Below are positions 23,916 to 34,136 of a stretch of 64,000 nt of DNA, in pieces; position 1 is the first letter of the stretch, and every line of letters begins with the position of its first letter. The translations under genes and the position numbers were made by a program. The DNA is from Lentinula raphanica (taxonomy: Eukaryota > Basidiomycota > Agaricomycetes > Agaricales > Omphalotaceae). Where the stretch lies: assembly GCA_027919835.1 (NCBI GenBank), contig JANVFP010000007.1, positions 1,302,001-1,366,000 on the forward strand, in the 5' to 3' direction. The notes under the pieces are model-generated. The model saw nothing but the letters and a program-made list of their open reading frames with translations, had not been told where the DNA came from and searched no databases.

Positions 23916-25768
23916 GTTCCTTCGCCCTTCTACTATCCCTCCGTCTGTGTGCTCTTCATCTACAACCTAAGCTTAGGTCTCATGTCTCCAATCCAGTTCA
24001 GTCTTGTGTCGTCATTTCGTTTACATCCGCATGTGCGTATAGGTGGATTTGCGGTTGGAGATGTGGTGAAGGATGTGGTGATACATGTGGATGAACCTGC
24101 CCGTTCGTAAGAACACCAGCGGCGCTCGACCGAGTCGTTTCAAAAGATATGATTCAACGTACTTATCTGTGTCTGTCCAAGTTCGTTCCTAAACCGGACG
24201 CGGGAACGTCGACGGTTCCCACATTTTCTGGTATCTCAACGTTATCTATTCACCACTACCTCTGTCCTCTGTCCTCTCTTGACCGTTCTCCGTTTCCCTT
24301 GCATTATTTTCCCGGATTCTCTTCTTCAACTGCGTCGTTAATCCTCAACTTCTCTCCCGTGTTCTCCATACTCACCTCTAACCTCAGTTTTATCCATAGT
24401 CGGTAGGTGAAAACAACATACAAGGTTGTCCAAGATGGCGGATGCGATTCGATAGTCAAAGGTGAAGAAAGATTTATAGCAAGCGCCCAAAACAACAAAG
24501 TAGCGCCCATTTTCATCTTCTCTCATCTACTATGAACTTTCGTATGGCTTTCGTACTCAAATCAAGGTGCATGATGCTTGTATAGACACGAAACCTATAA
24601 GAGAAATCGCTCGACGACTAACGATGCGAGGAAGAAACCGGCCAGGACTTGTCTGGCCAATCTACATCCGTCTTTCTCACATCCGATGGACTAGTCGTAG
24701 GAAGTCGTAGGTGGCAAACACTAATCGATAATGTGTTGCCCTTCTCGCACAACACTCCGCATCTGCTGAAGGATTTGGAACAGGTACTGTTCATAGTGTT
24801 TTCCTACCTACTTGAAACAACCCATATCCTCAATCTAGAACAACCGTGACCGAGGTCCATTCATCGAAGCTTTCCGCCGAGCCTGCAATATCGACGGGCT
24901 TCGGCCGTCGAATGACACTAGCAAGATCACCTAAGGTTCTAGTAAAGGCACGAGCAGTGCTGGACTCCCTGCGCAAACTCAACCCTCCAGATTGTTTCAT
25001 ATGGATCGTGTTAGAGAGCACAAAAATTGACCGTGACAGAGGAGATCGGAGGATACAGTGTGAGGGTACAAGGTTCGTTGGATGATTGGATCATGGATGG
25101 CCTCGGAATTGGCTGGGTGTGAGCGAAGTGTTAGTGAGACTCGGGGAGGTAGGGGTCAGGACTAAGGGGGTAATCAGCGTGGGGGGGCCTGAGATGTTCA
25201 AGGTGGTGCTGGGTTTGAGTGCAGATTCTGTTTCAGTGGACGAATCTGCAGCCTCTTCGTGGTACGTTCAACGGCTAGCGGATATTCTGAAGTCTTCTCG
25301 TTTATACAACCATGACTCGATAATCCTTTCTCTTTGGAAAACGGTTCAACTCACATACCTATGCTTCTCTCATGGACACTTCTTCTTGCTTCCTGTCCAC
25401 ATTGCCACGACATGATGCGATAATCAATGGTTGATATATAGTAAATCATTCCAGACTTAGCTAGATGAGGGTGAATGTTGAGGGGAGTGGAGGGGAATGA
25501 AGAGGATGTAAAGACTCAGTAGGGGGTGAGGTCGAAGAAGAGACCCAGATCCGTAGGTATTCTCCGACGATGGAAGCGAAGGGGATAAAAGGGGTGGGGG
25601 AAGACGAAGAGGGTTCGCCAGAATGTCAAAATTGTAGTTAGACGCAAATGTTCACGTTGTACGTGAAGGCATTGCGCATATTCCTCTGGGTCCATCCACC
25701 GTTTGCCGGGTCTTTGGTCTTTGAGAATCCACCCCCTCCAGTCTACGGCGAATTCTCGTCATCCGACT

Positions 25769-28700
25769 CACACCCGTAGCTGTAGAAACTTCGCGAAGTA
25801 GTCCGATAAGTCTCCACCACAGCTTCGCGAAGTAACAGGACTCGCTCTCGAAGCTCAACAAACCCTTCCGGGTAGGCCAGTAGGGCTCCGGGGGGTGCTC
25901 GGCTATTTAGTATATTTAATAATATTTAATAATTCTTTTATTATTTAATAGGTATATTATAATAAATCTACTTTGCGAAGCTGTACTGCACTTCGCGAAG
26001 TGACTACGTTTACGGCAATCATGAAATCAGGTAAATTAGGGTTAGATCATTACGTCATTGATTTCCTTTTTGGGTTATAATATTTTTGAATAGAAAAAAG
26101 CATAGAATGATATTATTGATCTTGAGGTGCTAAAATATGACAGAGGAAACCAAAAATAGCTACAATGGGGTATTGGCTACCTCAGGCACATCAAAATTGC
26201 CTAAAAAGGAAATTGGTCCAAAAATAGAACTTGATCTCATCAGATAGCAAAAAATCTGAAAAAATCATAAAAAATACTCAAAAAATTCAGGGTTGCCTCG
26301 TTGGCCCTGAAAATGCAAAATAAAAAAAAATACGCGACAAGTGTAAAAAATGTTATCACTCCAAATCATACCAAATCTAGGTATATATGATGTACATGCT
26401 ATTTTTAGCACACCTAGTACCCTCAGACACTTAGAATGACTTATATCATTCAATATATTCAGCACACTCAATGCTTGATAAACTTAACACACTTGTTAAT
26501 GAAAAAACTCAGAACAGTAGTAATATATATTATACTCAATATGCTTAACACACTCAACAATGAAAAACCTCAAAACAGTGTTCATATGTGTTATACTTAA
26601 AACACATAATACACTTAACAATGAAAATGTATATTATACTCAACACACTTCACAATGAAAAAACTCGGAACAGCACTCATGTGTGTTATACTCAATACAC
26701 TTCATCAATCAATATAACACACTTCACAATCAAAAACTTGGATTAGTGTAATCACTCATTATACTTATCTCACTGAACACACTTCATCAGTAAGTATAAC
26801 ACACCTATAATGGGACATTGTTATATTATAACACACATATAACAACGAGTTTTGGGCGCTTATGGGCGCTTATTTGGTGTTTTTGAGTCGAAAATCATTG
26901 ATAACACACTCAATAATTTTTATGTGGGCTTTATATTGTGTCAGAATGTTATTTATATCATACCTTCCTAGATACAATTTGGAGAACCAGAAAATACAGC
27001 CTATAGAGCTGGATATATGATGATCTTTTATGATTTTACACTGTTTTGTGTAAATCACAGTGCATACATCCATGTTATGAAGTCAAACTCCTTCTGGGCA
27101 ATGAAAGGAGACATTCTACAACCTATTCTATGCTTACTCTGTGTCATAAAGCCAAGAGACTTACAATGGGAGTCATTGAGTATGACATCTGTAGTTACAT
27201 GCAAGTATACATATCACCAATATACATGAAATATGTAGATGTATATTACAGAGGCCAATGGTCATGATGAGTATCTGGATCATGTCCATACACTGTTAGT
27301 AGACTGTAGGAGTGCTCTCCCCATGAGACAGCTTTGGTATCTATGCAATACATGGACATATGTATTGTCATTTACCTAAAACACTGTTAAATCATAAAAG
27401 AGCATGATATAGCCATTCCTACAGGCTGTAATTTTGAGTTCTCCGAATTGTATCTAGGGGAGTATGATGTATACAACATCCTGACACAACAGAAAGTCCT
27501 CACAAAAATAATTGAGTTAGGTATTAAAGAATTTCGATTCAAAAACATCAAATAAGCGCCCATAAGCACCCAAAACTCATTGTTATATGTGTGTTATAAT
27601 ATAACAATGTCCTATTGAAGGTATGTTATTCTTACTGATGAAGTGTGTTCAGTGTGATACGTGTTATGAGTGATTACACTGCTCTGATTTTTTATTGTTA
27701 AGTGTGTTATATTGATTGATGAAGTGTATCAAGTATAATACACATGAGCACTGTTCCGACTTTTTTCATTGTAAAGTGTGTTGAGCATGATATACATTAG
27801 TATTGCTCTGAGACTTTTCATTGTTGAGTGTATCATGTGTTTTAAGTATAACACACATGAACACTTTTTTGAGGGTTTTCATTGTTGAGTGTGTTAAGTG
27901 TGTTGAGCATGATATACATTAGTATTGTTCCGAGACTTTTCATTGTTAAGTGTATGATGAGTTTTAAGTATAACACACATGAATACTGTTTTGAGGGTTT
28001 TCATTGTTGAGTGTGTTAAATATGTTGAGTATGATATACATTAGTATTGTTCCGAGACTTTTCATTGTTAAGTGTATTATGAGTTTTAAGTATAACACAT
28101 ATGACTACTGTTTTGAGGTTTTTCATTGTTGAGTGTGTTAAGTGTATTGAGTATAATATACATTACTACTGTTCTGAGTTTTTTCATTTTCAAATGTGTT
28201 AAGTTTAATAAATTGAATGATATAAGCCATTCTAAGTGTCTGAGGGTACTGGGTGTGCTAAAAATAGCATGTACATCATATATACCTAGATTTAGTATGA
28301 TTTGGAGTGATAACATTTTTACACTTGTCGCGTATTTTTTTTATTTTGTGCTTTCAGGGCCAATGAGGCAACCCTGAATTTTTCGAGTATTTTTTATGAT
28401 TTTTTCAGATTTTTTCAGATTTTTGCTATCTGATGAGATCAAGTTCTATTTTTGGACCAATTTCCTTTTTAGGCAGTTTTGATGTGCCTGAGGTAGCCAA
28501 TACCTCATTGTAGCTATTTTTGGTTTCCTCTGTCATGTTTTAGCACCTCAAGATCAATAATATCATTTTATGCTTTTTTCTATTCAAAAATATCATAACC
28601 CAAAAAGGAAATCAATGACGTAATGATCTAACCCTAATTTACCTGATTTCATGATTGCCGTAAAGATAGTCACTTCGCGAAGTGCAGTACAGCTTCACAA

Positions 28701-28904
28701 AGTAGATTTATTATAATATACCTATTAAATAATAAAAGAATTATTAAATATTATTAAATATACTAAATAGCCGAGCACCCCCCAGAGCCCTACTGGCCTA
28801 CCTGGAACGGTTTTTTAAGCTTCGAGAGCGAGTCCTGTTACTTCACGAAGCTGTGGTGGGAACTTATCTGATTACTTTGCGAAGTTTCTACAGCTACGGG
28901 TGTG
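25769..28904. mobile_element. giant hairpin (foldback) element with KDZ-like ends
   Basis: The left arm (25769 to about 27020) is the inverted complement of the right arm (about 27400-28904), leaving a loop of about 380 bp. The termini CACACCCGTAGCTGTAGAAA and its complement are perfect. Next to each terminus lie CTTCGCGAAG palindromes. Both arms contain AT-rich tandem units (TTAACACACTCAACAATGAAAA type), with more units on the right arm, so the arms differ in length. No long open frame is present. The outer ~110 bp match the right end of the KDZ transposon at 5735-5846, so this is read as a non-autonomous KDZ relative. The right end abuts an LTR missing its last 139 bp, and no target duplication was found. 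Confidence 0.85.
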
Positions 28905-29575
28905 TTAATACACGTTGATGTTACACCAGGACCAGAACCAGAGACGAAACAAGAGAGAAAGAGCCAAAACCAAAGCCGAGTACGATTCAAAATAACTGAT
29001 CTGGGGTCTTTACATGCAAGTATCTAGCCTTTATATACTACTGGAAGTCCATATCCCAATTTGGGTCATTGGAGTCATGCTGACTCATTTGTATTGTTCC
29101 TAATTCACATGGGGTGTCTCCTGTCATCCTGAGTCATATTGAACAGCCTTCTGTTGAACTAGATCAAGAATAGCTAGTCTGGAATCCTGAAAAGGCATAG
29201 TTCCATGTCATTGTGAAACCATGGGACAGTGGTCCTGAGCTAAACCAAGAATAGCTAGTATGGAATCCTGAAAAGGAATAGTCCCAATGTTAGTGTAAAT
29301 CCGTGGGAAAATACTCCGGAGCTAGATCAAGACAATAAGGATTGAGTCACTGAAAGGGGAAATCTCCAAGTATGGTTAGACCGTGGGAAATTAGACCGGA
29401 AATAGGTCCGGAACTTGTTATATTAGATCCAGAAAAGGAATAGTGCAGATCCGAGACCATGGGTTTGGTTTAAAGCATATCCGAGCTGTAAAAATGCGGA
29501 ATTAATGAGGAATAATCCCAGGAGTATCGAGGAAATTTGCAGGGGGTTGGGGAACATATGTTATGCTTCATAACA
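28903..29575 (-). mobile_element. truncated LTR, same family as the solo LTR at 1486
   Basis: Reverse complement of about 1486-2177 with few differences, ending TGTTATGCTTCATAACA at 29575 on the + strand. On the minus strand it is preceded by a purine tract GGAGGAGGGAGTAA (29576-29589), as expected for the 3' LTR of a minus-oriented retroelement. Its last 139 bp are missing at the hairpin-element junction. Confidence 0.85.
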
Positions 29576-30897
29576 TTACTCCCTCCTCCAGGCTAATCCC
29601 TCCTACCAGATCAGGGGGATGTAGGGATATAATGATTCAACTCTGCTTTGAATTCCACAGATTGATTGCACAGCTCATTTGGTGATTGTGGGGGTGACAA
29701 ATATAATGGAGGCGGTTCAGGAGGTGGTAATGGTTCTACAGGCAAGTCGGGAGGAGATGGAGTTTGGTGTGCAGATGAAACTCCATAACTCGAGTGGCCT
29801 TGTCCTAAACCATTGATCCAGATTGGTTGCCACAATATATCATTAGCATACCGGTAATCACTCTTTTCAAAGTGATGTGCTAGTGGGTTGTTCCAAGTAA
29901 CCAGGTCCTGAAGTTGTCCTTCTTGATTATGTTCTCCACAACTGAAATGACCAGACTCATTTACTTTGGGGCTGGAATCCAGGTCACAAGTTGGTTCCGT
30001 GATTTGTAGTGGTACTACAGTGTCCAGAACTGCTGAATTCCCGACCGGTGATAGAGTAGTAGCAGCAGAAGGTTTAGGCATGTCTAGATCCTGTTTGTGC
30101 TCTTCAGGAAATTTTATCATAACCGTGAAGGCAGAGTGATCACCATCCTTAGAGACTTCAGAGGATGTAGCCTGTTGCAAAACCAAGATCTGTTGAACAA
30201 TCTGATCAAACTCAGATCGAACATAGTCCTGATGGAGGGCTTTCTGGAAAAACAGTGGCCTAACAGCATCTAGCTGGGACACAAGTTTAATCCATTCCTC
30301 GGATGACCGTTCAGGATGATCTCGTGAACCTATAGACAGTACAAAGTTGCGACATCGAGTAGCCAGTTGATTGAGTGGATTCTCTGTCAATGCGTCCTTT
30401 GTCACTAGAGCAGATGCAGATGATGAATGTGAAGCATATGTAGGGACAGTGGAATGCAAGGATTCAACCTTCACGGGAAGTGCGGAAGTTCTCGGAGGAC
30501 TAATGGAATGGCTCCGGATAGAGGGAATAGTCTGAGCTGCCTGGAGTCTGACTGAAGTAGGAGCATGAAACCCTGGATGTAATGATGAAGATGACACCTT
30601 TGCACTGGGAGTTCCTTGCTTCAGAACTCGAGCTTTAGCTGGTTGCTTATAGACAGGCAACATGGAACTGTAGTGCAGCGGAGGTATGGAAGTTGCAGAC
30701 ATTACTTCAACAAATGGAAGGTATACCTGGCCTGAAGTTTGGTGTATCACTGTAGGGCCTTGCATGTAACCATTATGATGAGTGGATACCGGAGATATTT
30801 GTGAAGGATAATATGAAGGGGGTGGTTGCCATTGCCAACCTAAGGGGTCAATCGGGGGTGGATCAGGTGGCAGTGATAGATAAGGATAGGGAACATG

Positions 30898-31640
30898 TGT
30901 TAGGGTCGTGCCAGATAGGGTCAGAGGGGTCCGGAGATTCCGGAGTCGGACCTAGTAGGTCCTGGGATCGGACTTAGGAAGTACCGAGCAGGTAGGAAAG
31001 TGTACAAGACCCTACGGATGGTTGCGGGACTTGGTGCTGTTATTGACCAACACCTTCTACTTGCTGTGTGTCCCTGAGGGTAGGTGACAAACGTAAGGAT
31101 CCAATAGGACCGTCGGACCGTGGGAAAGTCGGAGTCGGAGTCGGAGTCGGACTAAACAAAGAGTCAAACGGACTAGACGTGAAGGCAGAGGTTGTACTAG
31201 ATAGGACTGAAACTAGTACCAGAGGTAACTAGGTCGTACCCAAGTCGATTTCGAGGTTAAGCCTACAGTACAAACTACTAAGGCTTATATACCAGTCTCG
31301 GAGTAATCAAGTTCCGAGGCTGTCAAGTAATTAACAATAACTATTGTAAAGTCATAACAAAAGAATGAATGTACTTATTGTAAAATAAAAGACAATAAGA
31401 GTGATAGGCATAAAGACAATAAGGACTGTGGCTGTGCCTCCGAATCGGATCGGAGTTATACACTAATAAACAAGCAAACATTAAGTACAAGCTCCGGAGT
31501 CGGAGCCATCGGAGCCATCGGAGCTATAAAAGCCATCGGAGTAGAAATAACAAACATAAAATGAGTGTGAGGGGATTAGGGAGGGGTCTGGATCGGAATC
31601 GGATCGGAATTGGATCGGAGTCGGAGGTATGAATATAACA
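30898..31640 (-). repeat. LTR of nested element (3' LTR by orientation)
   Basis: 743 bp, TG..CA ends, with a tandem GTCGGA run (GTCGGAGTCGGAGTCGGA) about 240 bp in. Assigned as the 3' LTR because the Gag-like frame reads on the minus strand. Confidence 0.93.
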
Positions 31641-32415
31641 GTATCTCCTTGTTAGGCTTGAGCCCTCGAAAGCCTATAAGTGAGTCGGAGTGTGTAAGGG
31701 CAAAAACAAAACAAGTAGAACAGAAAAAATAAAGTTGGGTCTGGAGTATCAGAGGGATAGGATCCAAGAAGGTGCCAAAGGAAGGAGCAAACATAGAAAT
31801 CCAAAATCTAAATACCACTGCAAAGGTTTTACTCAAAAATGAGTAACAAAAACTGTACACTTCCGAAGAATGCACAAAAGGTGATGGAAGTCCATCCAAG
31901 AGGTTCCGAAAACTCCGAAATCGGAGCCGTCGGAGTAGCCAAGGCATAAGAAAAACAAACAGAAGGGGCCGATCAGTATTTGTTACAAGCTACCGAAGGT
32001 CAACGGACCAGAAGTGGGAGTTGAAACTATAATCAAGCCTATAATGTAAGAATTTCTAACAGAGGGGCAGTGCATATGAAGAAGATGAAAACAAAGGGTG
32101 AGTGGCACAGAAAAATCTCGGAACCATCGGACATAAGTGACCCAAAATAACAGAATGAACAAATATAACAAACAATGAGTGAACAGGGGGAAAATAACAG
32201 AAAAAGGTCAGACTTTAATGAACAAAAATATAAGAAATAAAGGACATAACAAACAGAGGTTAAACAGACAATAAAATCGGAGTAAAGTCGGACTAGAATC
32301 GGAGTCGGACCGGAGTAGGACCGGAGCAACATCGGAAACAATAAAAACAAACTAGAACACAAGCAGGAGACAAAAAGAACACAAAAACTTAGCCTGAAAA
32401 TGCCTCGGAGCAAGT

Positions 32416-32886
32416 CTAATACCAGTCCGAGTCATTTCCTACATCTCCATCGGAGCCCTCAGCATCTGATTGCTCGGAGCTCTCCTCATCCGAGGAGTCA
32501 GTGGTTTGACCCCGGAGCCTAGGACAACTGGCTCGGAAATGGTCTCCACCACAGTAGAAGCAAAGAGCCATTCTCCAGCGCCTTTCTCTCTCTTCTGGAA
32601 GTAACCTTCCATCGGATCCAAGTATAGGTCTGGAATCTGACTCAGAATCCTCGGAATCGGAGGAAACATCGGTCGGAGGACCGGAGTTATTGGAATCGGA
32701 GTAGTCTGAGGGTTGATTATTGGAATCGGAGTTGTAGGAGTTGTAATCGGAGGAACCGTCGGAAACGTCGGAGCCAGCATCGGAGGATGAGTCATTGACA
32801 TCACCTTCGGAGCTGTCTGATGAGGAATAGGTGTCCGGGAGGGAATGAGCATAGTCATAGAAAGTTTGAGCATCAGAGAGATCCAT
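32416..32886 (-). CDS. small Gag-like protein with a CCHC zinc knuckle
   Basis: 156 aa, sole open frame of the nested element. The N-terminal two thirds is very rich in Ser, Asp and Glu. A retroviral-type zinc knuckle follows, CFYCGGDHFRASCP (C-x2-C-x4-H-x4-C), then another acidic tail. The knuckle is the nucleic-acid-binding signature of Gag proteins. The acidic, intrinsically disordered body lacks the usual Gag capsid region, so the element presumably depends on other elements for reverse transcription and perhaps for capsid. Start chosen at the first ATG (32886). Confidence 0.75.
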   Translation of the reverse strand: MDLSDAQTFYDYAHSLPDTYSSSDSSEGDVNDSSSDAGSDVSDGSSDYNSYNSDSNNQPSDYSDSNNSGPPTDVSSDSEDSESDSRPILGSDGRLLPEERERRWRMALCFYCGGDHFRASCPRLRGQTTDSSDEESSEQSDAEGSDGDVGNDSDWY

Positions 32887-32948
32887 GACAGAAGTGAACA
32901 AGAACAGAATGTCGGAACAGCAAATAGAAAAGGAGAACCTCGAAATAC

Positions 32949-33691
32949 TGTTAGGGTCGTGCCAGATAGGGTCAGAGGGGTCCGGAGATTCCGAAGTCGG
33001 ACCTAGTAGGTCCTGGGATCGGACTTAGGAAGTACCGAGCAGGTAGGAAAGTGTACAAGACCCTACGGATGGTTGCGGGACTTGGTGCTGTTATTGACCA
33101 ACACCTTCTACTTGCTGTGTGTCCCTGAGGGTAGGTGACAAACGTAAGGATCCAATAGGACCGTCGGACCGTGGGAAAGTCGGAGTCGGAGTCGGAGTCG
33201 GACTAAACAAAGAGTCAAACGGACTAGACGTGAAGGCAGAGGTTGTACTAGATAGGACTGAAACTAGTACCAGAGGTAACTAGGTCGTACCCAAGTCGAT
33301 TTCGAGGTTAAGCCTACAGTACAAACTACTAAGGCTTATATACCAGTCTCGGAGTAATCAAGTTCCGAGGCTGTCAAGTAATTAACAATAACTATTGTAA
33401 AGTCATAACAAAAGAATGAATGTACTTATTGTAAAATAAAAGACAATAAGAGTGATAGGCATAAAGACAATAAGGACTGTGGCTGTGCCTCCGAATCGGA
33501 TCGGAGTTATACACTAATAAACAAGCAAACATTAAGTACAAGCTCCGGAGTCGGAGCCATCGGAGCCATCGGAGCTATAAAAGCCATCGGAGTAGAAATA
33601 ACAAACATAAAATGAGTGTGAGGGGATTAGGGAGGGGTCTGGATCGGAATCGGATCGGAATTGGATCGGAGTCGGAGGTATGAATATAACA
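32949..33691 (-). repeat. LTR of nested element (5' LTR by orientation)
   Basis: 743 bp, essentially identical to 30898-31640. I could not recognise a clear tRNA primer-binding site beyond its inner end. Confidence 0.93.
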
Positions 33692-34021
33692 ACATGAGTG
33701 TTTGGTGGCATAGGCATCGCGGGATATGAAGACAGAGGCCTATGTTGTTCTTCCAACACTTGAATTGGATTCCAGGATGCTTGAGCATAACCTGAAGAAT
33801 ATCTGTTACTAGTTGTAACAGGGGACTGAGTCTTGTTTCCTATCCGGACAGTTGTCATTGGCTCAACCGGAGGAAGACAGTGACTAGAATTGTGGTAGAA
33901 GACACCTTGTGTCATTATGAGAAGGGATATCAATCTGAGTTCTCCGTCCAAGGAGTGATGTAAACACAACAAGGGCAGGAGATCAGGGATGATGGATAAC
34001 AGATCCTTTGTCCAAAGGGTA

Positions 34022-34136
34022 GCGTAGACTTCCCTGGGGGCAGTGAGAGATCAGTTATTATGTTAAGAACCGAATCTCTCGTGTGAATCCTGATAAGTGG
34101 TAGACCCAAAAGGAGGCAGCAAGAGATTGGTTATTA
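34022..34136. repeat. imperfect duplication next to the outer 5' LTR
   Basis: Two related units end GTTATTATGTTA: GTAGACTTCCC..GGCAGTGAGAGATCA and GTAGACCCAAAA..GGCAGCAAGAGATTG. The second runs into the LTR start at 34137. The expected primer-binding region lies here; a duplication of it is unusual. Confidence 0.55.

Larger units (their letters stand above)
20595..25768. other. 5 kb without a supportable gene; dispersed repeats
   Basis: Only short open frames lacking recognisable motifs. It contains a 140 bp repeat shared with the M1 promoter region (20716-20856), a pair of direct repeats (21000-21560 and about 24590-25430), the second copy of the 9630-type repeat (23515-23915), and a GCGCCC-box segment (24465-24530). 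It is probably decayed mobile DNA and intergenic sequence. Confidence 0.5.
30898..33691 (-). mobile_element. young nested non-autonomous LTR retrotransposon
   Basis: Two 743 bp LTRs in direct orientation (30898-31640 and 32949-33691), starting TGTTAGGGTCGTG and ending GAATATAACA on the + strand. They are flanked by the 5 bp duplication ACATG (30893-30897 and 33692-33696). I see one difference between the LTRs (CCGGAG against CCGAAG about 46 bp in), so the insertion is recent. The internal part is only 1.3 kb and encodes a small zinc-knuckle protein, with no pol. Short CGGAG/TCGGA motifs are strongly over-represented across LTRs and interior. Confidence 0.95.
29611..33915 (-). pseudogene. retroelement Gag-like open frame split by a nested LTR element
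   Basis: Minus strand, in two pieces: 33915-33692 and 30892-29611. Removing the nested element and one copy of its ACATG duplication restores one open frame of 501 codons, crossing the site as ..PPNTH/VPYPYLSLPPD... The product is Pro/Ser/Gln-rich, with WQWQPPPSYYPSQ, a possible helical segment around ESLNQ..RCRNFVLSIG to FDQIVQQILVLQQ, and a proline-rich tail (PPPEPPPLYLSPP). It has no protease, reverse transcriptase or integrase motif. Its position just before the polypurine tract and 3' LTR suggests the only protein of a non-autonomous element. The Gag role is inference. Confidence 0.65.

Noticed and set aside
25652..25861. 69-codon frame overlapping the left end of the hairpin element
   Set aside because: It runs across the element boundary and reads through the CTTCGCGAAG palindromes; not a gene.
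32439..32873. Second open frame overlapping the CCHC protein
   Set aside because: Pro/Thr/Ile-rich shadow of the Ser/Asp repeats; the zinc knuckle is in the other frame.
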